Shown here piece by piece: positions 48,884 through 58,985 of a stretch of DNA of 64,000 nucleotides. The position numbers and the translations under genes are program-made. The notes below the pieces were generated by a model. That model was given only the letters and a program-made list of their open reading frames with translations. It ran no database searches and was not told where the DNA came from. Position 1 is the first letter of the stretch, and every line of letters begins with the position of its first letter. The DNA comes from an uncultured Candidatus Saccharibacteria bacterium (GTDB lineage Bacteria > Patescibacteriota > Saccharimonadia > Saccharimonadales > Saccharimonadaceae): the NCBI GenBank assembly GCA_937906385.1, contig CALCYQ010000004.1, forward strand, positions 186,001 through 250,000, given 5' to 3'.

Positions 48884-48913
48884 TTTACACAAGCCTCCAA
48901 ATCGTGCTACAAT
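48884..48913 (+). promoter_or_regulatory. promoter of the 87-aa membrane protein gene
   Basis: TTTACA (48884-48889), 18 bases, TACAAT (48908-48913), six bases to the ATG. One of the clearest leaderless examples. Confidence 0.75.
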
Positions 48914-48919
48914 GAGCTT

Positions 48920-49183
48920 ATGCAATGGACTTTTAGTGTAGGATGGCTCTTCGGCGGACTTGCTATTGCGGTAGTGGGCGGCCTAATTGTTGTCTTTTAT
49001 CGCCAAATCGCCGACGAATTTTTCGGTGGCGTCACCAAATATGACAAAGTTAAACTTTGGGGTATCATCATCGCCATCTTAGGTTTTATCTGCATGGCTA
49101 ACCTCCACTCGCTTCTACTCTACTTCATCTTCCACTTGATCATGCCGAACGTCTTCCCTTATCTCCTCATGCCAATCGTATAA
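48920..49183 (+). CDS. small membrane protein, three helices
   Basis: 87 aa. Hydrophobic segments at about 5-27, 45-62 and 64-85, with a polar YRQIADEFFGGVTKYDKVK loop after the first. Leaderless start. No family recognised. Monocistronic with its own terminator. Confidence 0.7.
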   Translation: MQWTFSVGWLFGGLAIAVVGGLIVVFYRQIADEFFGGVTKYDKVKLWGIIIAILGFICMANLHSLLLYFIFHLIMPNVFPYLLMPIV

Positions 49184-49192
49184 AAGCATCAA

Positions 49193-49223
49193 AAAGACCC
49201 TCCTTCGCGGAGGGCCTTTTTTA
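49193..49223. terminator. bidirectional terminator
   Basis: ACCCTCC-TTCG-CGGAGGG-type stem with six T on the plus exit, between convergent genes. Confidence 0.85.
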
Positions 49224-49667
49224 ATCGTTCAATTCTACGCGATAAAAATCCGTTTCGCGTACATTCGCGCCGTGCGATTCATAAAAACCGCGCGCACCCG
49301 CTTTACCGTCACGATTCGACGAAGTAAACTCCAGTCGACGGCAACCTTTTTGACGCCCCCAATCTTTTACCGCTTCGAGCAGCTGTCCGCCTACGCCTTT
49401 ACCGCGACATTCGCTATCTACTACTAAATCTTCCATGTAAACATTTCGATCTAGCGTCGCAATTACAGTCGAAACAATCACCATGCCAACCAATTTGCCA
49501 TCATCAAGCGCCATTAGAATATCGTGATACGGCGATTCGATTAGCTCTTCGATTTTTTCGCGCGCAATCGCCGAACCATCATGCCGACTGCTCAATTGCT
49601 GGCGCAACTTCCCCATCGCTTCTGCGATTTCTGGGTCATATTCCGTCATTGGTCCAATTTCAATCAT
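49221..49667 (-). CDS. GNAT-family N-acetyltransferase
   Basis: 148 aa. VVDSECRGKGVGGQLLEAVKDWG is the acetyl-CoA binding motif A (R-G-x-G-x-G variant), followed by LEFTSSNRDGKAGARGFYESHGA, the motif B region. Substrate unknown. Its start overlaps the mutase stop (ATGA). Confidence 0.88.
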   Translation of the reverse strand: MIEIGPMTEYDPEIAEAMGKLRQQLSSRHDGSAIAREKIEELIESPYHDILMALDDGKLVGMVIVSTVIATLDRNVYMEDLVVDSECRGKGVGGQLLEAVKDWGRQKGCRRLEFTSSNRDGKAGARGFYESHGANVRETDFYRVELND

Positions 49668-51010
49668 GCACCAATCTCCTTTTCGACAATCGCCGCGAGG
49701 CTATCACCGATTTCGTTTACCAACGCTTCGTCTTCACCCTCAACCAAAATTCGTAGCTTATTTTCCGTGCCCGAATAGCGGCAGAAAATCCGACCCGCAC
49801 TACCGAAGCGCGTCTCCGCAACTTTTACGGCCTCGTCAAAACCGGCAATTTCTGCGAGCGGTTTCTTTTCTATTACATTTACACCCCATTGTTTCGACGG
49901 CAAATTATCGTAATGCGCCCACAAATCCGCCAAGCGGCAGCCTTTTTCGCGCATAATCTTCAACACAAATAGCGCAATAAACGTACCGTCCGAGCTATTT
50001 AGCCATGGCATTAACAAAATATGACCAGCCAACTCGCCGCCCAATCCCGCGCCCAGTGCCAAACATTTCTCTGCCACATAGCGATCGCCATTCACAACTT
50101 TTTCTACCGTAATACCCGCATCAGTCAAATATTGCAAAGTAGCTAAGTTGCTATATTCCGTCAAAACCACGGTCATGTTCGGCAGCATATTCTTCTCGGC
50201 CAAGTATTCCGCAATCAAAATCGTAATGCGATCACCATCCCAGATGCGTCCATTTTCATCAGATAACACAATACGATCCGCATCGCCATCTAGCGACACG
50301 CCGATATAATCGAGCTGGTTCGCGCGCGCGGCAGCCTTTTCTGGATACAACGCACCAAAATCCTTGTTAATATTGTAGCCATCCGGCTCTGGATCAATCT
50401 GCTCAACTTCGACTTTAAATTTCTCAAAAACTTTGCGGCTAAAATCATGCCCAGCGCCACTTGCGGCATCGAGCACTACGTGCGCGCCATCAAGATCATA
50501 TTCTACATTTAGCGCCCGCTCAGCAAATTCCGCATATTGCTCTACCGCCTCGCTATTCGTCACAAAACGCAGCGGCGAATCGAGCATACCTTTATCCTCG
50601 TCGAGTTTATTCTCGAAGTAAATCTTCTCAATCTCGAGCTCTTCGGCATCGCTCGGCTTTTCACCATCTTTATTAAATACCTTAATGCCGTTATCTGTGG
50701 CCGGATTATGCGATGCAGTTAGCATAATACCCGCTTTTACATCTTCGCGCACGTCAGTCAACACTTGCAGCGCTGGCGTCGGAATAATATCCGCTTCACT
50801 CACATCCACACCTACCGCACGAATACCTTCAATGATTTCTGCCTGCATCCATGTGCCGCTCGCGCGCGTGTCGCGCCCAATTAAGATTTTTCCGCCCGGA
50901 AAATGTTTTGCAATTGCTTTACCTAAATTACGTACCATGTTTGGTCGTAGCGGAGGCTGACCGACTTTCGCGCGAATGCCATCAGTCGCTCCAAAAATCT
51001 GTTTTTCCAT
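49664..51010 (-). CDS. phosphohexomutase (GlmM/PMM-PGM family)
   Basis: 448 aa. IFGATDGIR at the N-terminus, the catalytic phosphoserine in MLTASHNPATDNGIKVF, metal loop DGDADRI, and late GGELAGHI and CRYSGTENKLRI. The opening resembles phosphoglucosamine mutase, which would feed peptidoglycan synthesis; phosphomannomutase is not excluded. TAAAAT lies six bases before ATG, so it is predicted leaderless. Confidence 0.88.
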   Translation of the reverse strand: MEKQIFGATDGIRAKVGQPPLRPNMVRNLGKAIAKHFPGGKILIGRDTRASGTWMQAEIIEGIRAVGVDVSEADIIPTPALQVLTDVREDVKAGIMLTASHNPATDNGIKVFNKDGEKPSDAEELEIEKIYFENKLDEDKGMLDSPLRFVTNSEAVEQYAEFAERALNVEYDLDGAHVVLDAASGAGHDFSRKVFEKFKVEVEQIDPEPDGYNINKDFGALYPEKAAARANQLDYIGVSLDGDADRIVLSDENGRIWDGDRITILIAEYLAEKNMLPNMTVVLTEYSNLATLQYLTDAGITVEKVVNGDRYVAEKCLALGAGLGGELAGHILLMPWLNSSDGTFIALFVLKIMREKGCRLADLWAHYDNLPSKQWGVNVIEKKPLAEIAGFDEAVKVAETRFGSAGRIFCRYSGTENKLRILVEGEDEALVNEIGDSLAAIVEKEIGA

Positions 51011-51016
51011 AGCCCT

Positions 51017-51022
51017 ATTTTA
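51017..51022 (-). promoter_or_regulatory. -10 box of the phosphohexomutase gene
   Basis: TAAAAT on the minus strand, six bases before the ATG at 51010. Confidence 0.5.
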
Positions 51023-51112
51023 ACAGCTCTTTGGCCCCACCGCAAAACCACACAATTGTATCCAAAAACCTTAATTTTTGACAAGTGTGGTAAAAATTAC
51101 ACGCGCCACCCC

Positions 51113-51350
51113 TGTTATTTTTGTATAACAATTTTATTCAAAATGTATTGACATTATTTTTTATTAGGCTTATAGTTAAATTAGCATTTGTAGTAAATCG
51201 CAAACCACAAATGCCGCAGCTTTCCTGCAAAAACAAAAATTTACATTCAAAAACAAAAAACAAAAACCATAAACAAGACTCCGATTCGAGCATGGCATTA
51301 TTTATTCTCTCAAGGCCATGACATTAACTGAATTCGGAGTCTTTTTATTC
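51113..51350 (+). ncRNA. candidate small RNA locus B
   Basis: Palindrome TGTTAT / ATAACA (51113-51130), then TTGACA (51148-51153), 17 bases, TATAGT (51171-51176). The predicted RNA of about 165 nt has a GCATTTGT / ACAAATGC 5' hairpin (51184-51214), a small GCAG/CTGC hairpin, an A- and C-rich single-stranded linker and a long terminator hairpin (AAGACTCCGA at 51275 with its complement ending 51344, plus CATGGC/GCCATG inside). No ORF with a ribosome site. It resembles locus C at 63778. Confidence 0.65.
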
Positions 51351-51352
51351 AT

Positions 51353-51382
51353 CAAAAATCCCCCGTTGCCGGAGGATCTTTT
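51353..51382 (-). terminator. terminator of the 77-aa gene
   Basis: ATCC-CC / GGAGGAT stem with T-run on the minus exit. Confidence 0.7.
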
Positions 51383-51616
51383 TTAATAAGCTATTTTTTC
51401 ATATCCGGCCCGCTCTGCCCGCTCGCACAGTTCCGCCTCGGCCGAATCAAGTGGCGGCATGCAGTCTATCCACCCCTCATAATGGAATTCATTGTCTATC
51501 GAGTGGCGCACAATCCCGGCAATAATCAAAATCAAGACCAATATCGCTACTAGTATCACCCAGAAACGTAGTTTCTTAGGCTTTTCTTTCACTTCTGGTG
51601 CCGTTTTCTTTGTCAT
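51383..51616 (-). CDS. small single-TM protein with two cysteines
   Basis: 77 aa. A basic N-terminus (KKTAPEVKEKPKKLR), one membrane helix (about 18-38) and a short exported tail with two Cys (WIDCMPPLD...AELCERAERAGYEKIAY). TAGGAT lies six bases before the ATG. Unknown function. Confidence 0.65.
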   Translation of the reverse strand: MTKKTAPEVKEKPKKLRFWVILVAILVLILIIAGIVRHSIDNEFHYEGWIDCMPPLDSAEAELCERAERAGYEKIAY

Positions 51617-51670
51617 ACCTATATCCTATCATATTTGCACCAAAAAACGCCTCAAAAGGCGTCTAAAGGC

Positions 51671-51694
51671 TTAACAATTTAGTTGTGCAATTAA
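51671..51694. repeat. 3' half of the 16S processing stem
   Basis: 24 bases exactly complementary to 53396-53419. The two form a perfect helix around the 16S precursor, as for RNase III cleavage. Confidence 0.9.
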
Positions 51695-51824
51695 GCATCG
51701 TAGTATCTGTAATAGCTTTATTGCATCCTTGCGGAAATGTAATAAATCAAGCTTAAATTTACTACTGCAACCGACCTGACTATACGCGAGCTAATTAGCT
51801 TTCGTACGTCTCATTCCTTCTCTA

Positions 51825-53331
<1,507 letters not shown>

Positions 53332-53395
53332 TGAAAATTTGAAAACTCAAATAAAATAAAAGACTGACGATGTTGAACATCAAAATTGACATTCT

Positions 53396-53419
53396 TTAAT
53401 TGCACAACTAAATTGTTAA
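53396..53419. repeat. 5' half of the 16S processing stem
   Basis: 24 bases, perfect complement of 51671-51694. It encloses only the 16S gene. Confidence 0.9.
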
Positions 53420-53491
53420 ATTGCAGAAATTTTTAAAGCCCAGCCATGAGAGTGTCCTAAATTAAAGCCCTCTCGCAGTTGAACTGTTCTT

Positions 53492-53520
53492 ATCTTATAC
53501 GAACGCCTCAAAAGTGTCAA
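53492..53520 (-). promoter_or_regulatory. 16S rRNA promoter
   Basis: Minus-strand TTGACA (53520-53515), 17 bases, TAAGAT (53497-53492), about 160 bases before the mature 5' end. Confidence 0.75.
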
Positions 53521-53574
53521 GCACTTTTTTTGACTTTTTTCAAAAAAGCACCATTTTTCGGCCTTTTCGACAAA

Positions 53575-53599
53575 AATCCCCCATTATCGGGAGTATTTT
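53575..53599 (-). terminator. possible terminator after the DUF212 gene
   Basis: ATCCCCC..GGGAGTAT-type short stem with T-run on the minus exit; weak. Confidence 0.4.
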
Positions 53600-54046
53600 T
53601 TAGAAAATCATGCCACAAAGCAGACCCAAAGCCACGCCTAATATTCCGCCTACGATCGCCTGCGGAATCGTATGTCCTTCAATTACCTTCATCTTCTTCG
53701 TCTTTTCGTTATGATCCGACTCGGCGATTAAATTCAGAAGTTTGCCCTGTTCGCCCACCGCATAGCGCACATTTACTGCGTCATAAACCACAATAATTGT
53801 CATTGCGAGTGCCAACGCAAAAATACCAGACAAGAAACCATATTGCATCCCTAAATATACCGTTAGAGATACAAAACTCGCCGTATGGCCACTCGGCATA
53901 CCGCCACTTCTAAAATAACAATCAAAAACTTCCTGCCCCTTTAGTGGACGCTTCGACTTGATAATATCGCCAATTAGCTTACCGGTCTGCGCAAAAAGCC
54001 AGCCCAAAATAAAAGCAACGATACCCCCAATTCCGTTCGTATCCAT
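53600..54046 (-). CDS. divergent PAP2 family (DUF212, YuiD-like) membrane protein
   Basis: 148 aa. Start 54046 chosen: TATGAT lies exactly six bases upstream. GQEVFDCYFRSGGMPSGHTASFVSLTVYLG, VVYDAVNVRYAVGEQ and EGHTIPQAIVGGILGVALG are the DUF212 signature, related to PAP2 phosphatases. Four or so helices. It may act on a lipid pyrophosphate. Predicted leaderless. Confidence 0.88.
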   Translation of the reverse strand: MDTNGIGGIVAFILGWLFAQTGKLIGDIIKSKRPLKGQEVFDCYFRSGGMPSGHTASFVSLTVYLGMQYGFLSGIFALALAMTIIVVYDAVNVRYAVGEQGKLLNLIAESDHNEKTKKMKVIEGHTIPQAIVGGILGVALGLLCGMIF

Positions 54047-54188
54047 ATATTTATCATACCACACTCGCCTTACCTTCGCTGTCAATTCGCTCATGTTTAT
54101 CTGTTTATGTATTTTCTACAACATTTATATACATATATATTATACATGCACAAAAAGCGCCCTTATATTCAAGGGCGCTTTCTATTGG

Positions 54189-56858
54189 CTACTTATCAGC
54201 TTTCTTCGCCGGCTTTTCGGCAGCAGTATCTTCTTCGGATTCCTCCTCTTTTGGAATAATACCAATCGAGGCTACCGTATCACCTTCATTCAAGCGCATC
54301 ACGCGTACGCCTTGCGTAGCGCGACCAAGCGTTGGAATATCCTTCACTGCTACGCGAATCGCTTGACCACCCGTCGACATCATGATGATTTCTTGAGCTT
54401 CCGGATCAAGCGTATGTACCGCCGCAATTGGACCGGTCTTCGCCGTCACGGCGGCCACCTTCACGCCCACACCGCCACGTTTATGCGGTGGGAAGTTTGT
54501 TGCGGCAGTCATCTTGCCGTAACCCTTCGTCGAAATCACAATCAACTTCTGCGTCTTCGGGTCCGAGACGACATCCATACCGACCACCGTGTCATTCGGG
54601 CGCAAGCGTACGCCACGCACACCGCGCGCTGCGCGACCCATTGGGCGCACATCCTTCTCGTTGAAGCGTACCGCCTGGCCGGCCGACGTCGAAATGATAA
54701 TATCATTCTCACCCGTCGTACCGCGTACCCAGCGCAATTCGTCGCCATCATCAAGATTAATCGTAATTAATCCATTCGTACGAATGTTGGCATAATCTTT
54801 CAAAGACGTCTTCTTAATCGTGCCTTTCGTGGTTGCCATAAAGAGATAGCCATTTTCACCCGCCTCATCGCCCTGCTTAATTACCGACGTCACTTTCTCT
54901 TCTGGACGTAGATTCAAGAGGTTCACCGATGCGGTACCCTTCGCTACCAGCGAGGATTGCGGAATTTCAAAAGCCTTAATACGGAAAATGCGACCCTGGT
55001 TCGTGAAGAATAGTAAGAAGTCATGCGATGATGCCATAATAATAGTATCAATCACATCCTCTTCTTTTGTAGTCATGCCACGACGGCCCTTACCACCACG
55101 ATTTTGCTTCTTAAAGTCAGCCTGCAAGACGCGCTTGACATAACCTTGCGCCGTCAATAGCACTACGCTCTCTTCGTCTGGAATCAAATCTTCTTCGGCA
55201 AATTTGCCAAGCTCGTGATTGAAAATCTTCGAGCGACGCTTGTCGCCATATTTCTCTTTCATCGCGAGGAGTTCTTCCTTCACAACGTCGAGAATTGCTT
55301 GTTCGGAAGCCAAAATTGCTTCAAGTTTCTTGATGAGCTCATGCAATTCATTCAATTCGTTCTCAATCTTATCACGCTCTAGTCCTTGGAGACGGCGCAG
55401 TTGCATCGCAAGAATAGCTGCGGCTTGCACTTCCGAAAGACCAAAGCGCTCCATCAAGCGTTTATCCGCATCGTCATAAGACTCGCGAATCGTCTTAATC
55501 ACCTCATCGATATGATCAAGTGCAATCTTTAAACCTTCCAAGATATGCGCACGTTCTTTAGCTTTGTTTAAATCAAATTCCGTACGACGGCGAATTACTT
55601 TTTGGCGATGCTTAATAAATTCTGCAAGAATTTCTTTTAAGCCCATCACCTTTGGCTGAATGCCGTCAACGAGCGCCAAGACGTTGTAATGAAAAGTCGT
55701 TTGTAAGCCAGTCATCTTGTAGAGCTGGTTCAAAATCTTCTTCGGGAAAGCATCCTTCTTCAGCTCAACCACCACGCGCACTTTGCCACGTGCTGATTCG
55801 TCACGCGCGTCCGCAATGTGATCGAGTTTCTTCGCGAGCACGAGTTCGCGCACTTTATCGACGAAACCTTCCTTGCTCATGCCATAAGGCACTTCCGTGA
55901 TCACAATGTTAAAGCGACCATTCTTGCGCTCCTCGATACTCGTCACCGCACGAATCGTGACCGAACCGCGACCAGTCGCGTAGGCTTGCTTCATTGGCGC
56001 ACCGCCGTAAACTTCCGCACCAGTCGGGAAATCTGGACCTTTCACATGCTTCATTAATTCTTCAAGCGTGATGTCTGGGTTATCAATCTGCGCTACCGTC
56101 GCATCCACGACTTCGCTAAGGTTGTGCGGCGGAATATTTGTCGCCATACCGACTGCGATACCCATTTGACCATTCAAAAGGATGTTCGGAACGGCCGCCG
56201 GCAATACCACTGGTTCTTGTTCGGTGCCGTCAAAGTTATCACGAAAATCTACGGTATTTTTATCAATATCCGAAAGTAATTCCGCACCCACCTTGTCCAT
56301 GCGAGCCTCAGTGTAACGCGAAGCAGCAGCTTCATCACCGTCCATCGAACCAAAATTACCCTGGCCCTCCACAAGCGTATAACGCATCTTCCATGGCTGT
56401 GCGAGATTTACCATCGATTCGTAAATCGACGAATCACCGTGCGGGTGGTATTTACCCATTACTTCACCGACGATACGTGCGGATTTTACAGTTGCATGCG
56501 GCGCTTTCCAGCCGTTTTTGTTCATCGCGTATAAAATACGGCGATTCACTGGCTTCAAACCATCGCGTACGTCTGGCAAAGCGCGATCAATCAACACTGA
56601 CATTGAATAACGCAAGAAGCTATCTTCCATCACGTTCTCAACGGTTAATTCTTCCACACCGTCTTCAGCACGATGTGCTTGCAAGCTACCAACTTTTACG
56701 ATTTCTTCCTCTTCGTCGGACTTTTCTGTTTCGTAATCACCCAAAGTTTCATCGACGCCTTTATTGTCAGCCGCATCTGGCACGCCACCAACTTTACTAG
56801 CGTTATCTTTCTCTTCTTCTGGGGTATTTTCTTCGTTTAATTTCTTCTTATCTGCCAT
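54189..56858 (-). CDS. gyrA: DNA gyrase subunit A
   Basis: 889 aa. An acidic N-terminal extension of about 75 aa (Glu/Asp/Asn) precedes the core DSFLRYSMSVLIDRALPDVRDGLKPVNRRILYAM. HPHGDSSIYESMV is the quinolone region; AASRYTEARM holds the catalytic Tyr (about residue 181). The C-terminal beta-pinwheel begins with the GyrA box QNRGGKGRRG. Supercoils DNA with GyrB, 12 bases upstream. Confidence 0.97.
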   Translation of the reverse strand: MADKKKLNEENTPEEEKDNASKVGGVPDAADNKGVDETLGDYETEKSDEEEEIVKVGSLQAHRAEDGVEELTVENVMEDSFLRYSMSVLIDRALPDVRDGLKPVNRRILYAMNKNGWKAPHATVKSARIVGEVMGKYHPHGDSSIYESMVNLAQPWKMRYTLVEGQGNFGSMDGDEAAASRYTEARMDKVGAELLSDIDKNTVDFRDNFDGTEQEPVVLPAAVPNILLNGQMGIAVGMATNIPPHNLSEVVDATVAQIDNPDITLEELMKHVKGPDFPTGAEVYGGAPMKQAYATGRGSVTIRAVTSIEERKNGRFNIVITEVPYGMSKEGFVDKVRELVLAKKLDHIADARDESARGKVRVVVELKKDAFPKKILNQLYKMTGLQTTFHYNVLALVDGIQPKVMGLKEILAEFIKHRQKVIRRRTEFDLNKAKERAHILEGLKIALDHIDEVIKTIRESYDDADKRLMERFGLSEVQAAAILAMQLRRLQGLERDKIENELNELHELIKKLEAILASEQAILDVVKEELLAMKEKYGDKRRSKIFNHELGKFAEEDLIPDEESVVLLTAQGYVKRVLQADFKKQNRGGKGRRGMTTKEEDVIDTIIMASSHDFLLFFTNQGRIFRIKAFEIPQSSLVAKGTASVNLLNLRPEEKVTSVIKQGDEAGENGYLFMATTKGTIKKTSLKDYANIRTNGLITINLDDGDELRWVRGTTGENDIIISTSAGQAVRFNEKDVRPMGRAARGVRGVRLRPNDTVVGMDVVSDPKTQKLIVISTKGYGKMTAATNFPPHKRGGVGVKVAAVTAKTGPIAAVHTLDPEAQEIIMMSTGGQAIRVAVKDIPTLGRATQGVRVMRLNEGDTVASIGIIPKEEESEEDTAAEKPAKKADK

Positions 56859-56870
56859 AATTCATCCTCC

Positions 56871-58880
56871 TTAGAAGTCCAAATCGTCCAGGTCGACCGT
56901 CGCTGCACGGGACTGAATAAAGTTTTTACGGAGTTCAGCTTCGTTACCCATCAATTTCGTAAAGATTGCGTCGGCCTTTTCGGCGTCTTCAATATTTACA
57001 CGAATGAGCGTACGATTCTTTGGATTCATTGTGGTCTCCCACAATTGCGAAGCGTCCATTTCGCCGAGCCCCTTAAAGCGTTGCTGTGCCGTATAGCCGG
57101 CTTGCTTAAAGCGTTCGTCTTCTGGATTAATCTTCACCCCTGCCGCTTTGCGTTCTTCGATGCGCTTAGCTAAGGTTTGCTCCAAAGCTTCCTCATTATA
57201 AATATATTCAATCTTGCGCGTATTACCCGTGCCCTTAATCAAACCAAAGAGCGGCGGTTTCGCAAGATAAACGTGGCCAGCCTTAATTACTTCCGGCATG
57301 TAGCGGAAGAAGAAAGTCAAAAGTAGAGTTGAAATGTGCGCGCCATCCACATCGGCATCCGTCATGAAGACGATTTTATAATAGCGCAAGCCATTAATAT
57401 CAAAGGCATCGCCGATGTTTGTGCCCATTGATTTAATGAGCGATACAATCTCGGCATTCGCGAACATCTTGTCTAGATGTGCGCGTTCAGTATTCAAAAC
57501 TTTACCACGCAAAGGCAAAATCGCTTGAATCTTACTATCGCGACCTTCTTTAGCGGAGCCTGCAGCAGAGTTGCCCTCTACAATAAAGAGTTCGCATTCG
57601 GTCCGATCGCGCGAAGAACAGTCGGCCAATTTCGAAGGCAAGTTCAAACCTTCGAACGCACCTTTGCGGAGTACGTTGTCACGTGCAGCGCGGGCTGCTT
57701 TGCGTGCACGGGCGGCCGTCATACCCTTCTTCACGATTTCTTTTGCAATATCTGGATGCTCTTCCAGGTAATATGCGAAGTATTCGCTCATTACCTTATC
57801 GACATAACCACGTACTTCCGGATTGCCGAGTTTATTCTTGGTCTGGCCTTCGAACTGCGGATCTGGCAATTTCACCAAAATCACCGCCGCAAGGCCTTCT
57901 TTAATATCATCGCCAGTCAAGTTCTCTTCTTTTTCCTTCAAAAGACCATTTTTACGTGCATAATCATTAATCGTGCGATTTAACGCCGTACGAAAACCAA
58001 CTACATGCATACCACCATCTGGCGTCAACACGTTGTTTGCAAATGGGCGAATCGTCTCAGCGTAGCTTGCGTTATATTGCACTGCAAGCTCCACCACGCT
58101 ATCTTCCATTTGTTTTTCGACGTAGAAAATATCCGCCGCCGTACCGCCGAGGATTTCCTTACCTTCATTCAAACGACGCACATAACTCTTGATGCCGCCT
58201 TCAAAATAGAAGGAATCACTCTTCCCCGTGCGCTCATCGTGAACGGTAGCTAAAATACCCTTCGTTAGATATGCTTGGTGGCGCAGATAATTTACCACCC
58301 AGTCATAATCAAACGTCGTCGTTTCTTTAAAAATAGTCGGATCTGGATAGAAAGTAATACTCGTACCTTGTTTTTCAGTACTGCCAATTACTTCCATTGG
58401 TTTTTCAGTTTTGCCCGTGTCGAACTCGACGTGATGAATTTTACCATCACGATAAACTTCGGCAATCATATGCGTCGAAAGCGCATTCACGACGGATGAA
58501 CCGACGCCATGCAAACCAGATGACACTTTATAACCGCCACCACCGAACTTACCGCCAGCGTGCAGGACGGTCAAAACCGTTTCAAGCGTGGATATTTTTG
58601 TTTTCGGGTGAATATCTACTGGAATACCACGACCATTATCATCTACCCGACAACCACCATCCGCGAGCAAAGTTACTGTTACGCTTGTTGCATAACCAGC
58701 AATCGCCTCATCGATAGCGTTGTCGGCAATTTCCTTAATAAGATGATGCAAGCCATCATAACCAGTCGAACCGATATACATGCCCGGGCGCTTACGGACT
58801 GGCTCAAGGCCCTCCAAAACCTGAATCTCGGACGCATTGTACTCTTCATCGGACCCACCGACTTTTTTAGCTGCAGCCAT
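56871..58880 (-). CDS. gyrB: DNA gyrase subunit B
   Basis: 669 aa. GHKL ATPase motifs EIADNAIDEAIAGYA, DDNGRGIPV and GLHGVGSSVVNALS; TOPRIM residues in ELFIVEGNSAAGSAKEGRD and DADVDGAHI; C-terminal QRFKGLGEMDASQLWETTM. It lies ahead of gyrA in one operon, far from any dnaA or dnaN in this window. Confidence 0.97.
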   Translation of the reverse strand: MAAAKKVGGSDEEYNASEIQVLEGLEPVRKRPGMYIGSTGYDGLHHLIKEIADNAIDEAIAGYATSVTVTLLADGGCRVDDNGRGIPVDIHPKTKISTLETVLTVLHAGGKFGGGGYKVSSGLHGVGSSVVNALSTHMIAEVYRDGKIHHVEFDTGKTEKPMEVIGSTEKQGTSITFYPDPTIFKETTTFDYDWVVNYLRHQAYLTKGILATVHDERTGKSDSFYFEGGIKSYVRRLNEGKEILGGTAADIFYVEKQMEDSVVELAVQYNASYAETIRPFANNVLTPDGGMHVVGFRTALNRTINDYARKNGLLKEKEENLTGDDIKEGLAAVILVKLPDPQFEGQTKNKLGNPEVRGYVDKVMSEYFAYYLEEHPDIAKEIVKKGMTAARARKAARAARDNVLRKGAFEGLNLPSKLADCSSRDRTECELFIVEGNSAAGSAKEGRDSKIQAILPLRGKVLNTERAHLDKMFANAEIVSLIKSMGTNIGDAFDINGLRYYKIVFMTDADVDGAHISTLLLTFFFRYMPEVIKAGHVYLAKPPLFGLIKGTGNTRKIEYIYNEEALEQTLAKRIEERKAAGVKINPEDERFKQAGYTAQQRFKGLGEMDASQLWETTMNPKNRTLIRVNIEDAEKADAIFTKLMGNEAELRKNFIQSRAATVDLDDLDF

Positions 58881-58985
58881 AGAATACTTACCTCTACTTT
58901 TGTTTTTTAATACTATATAAGTCTACTATATAGCACTTAAAAATTCAAGATATCGAGGCCGTAAAATCGCTTCTAAGGCCCTTTT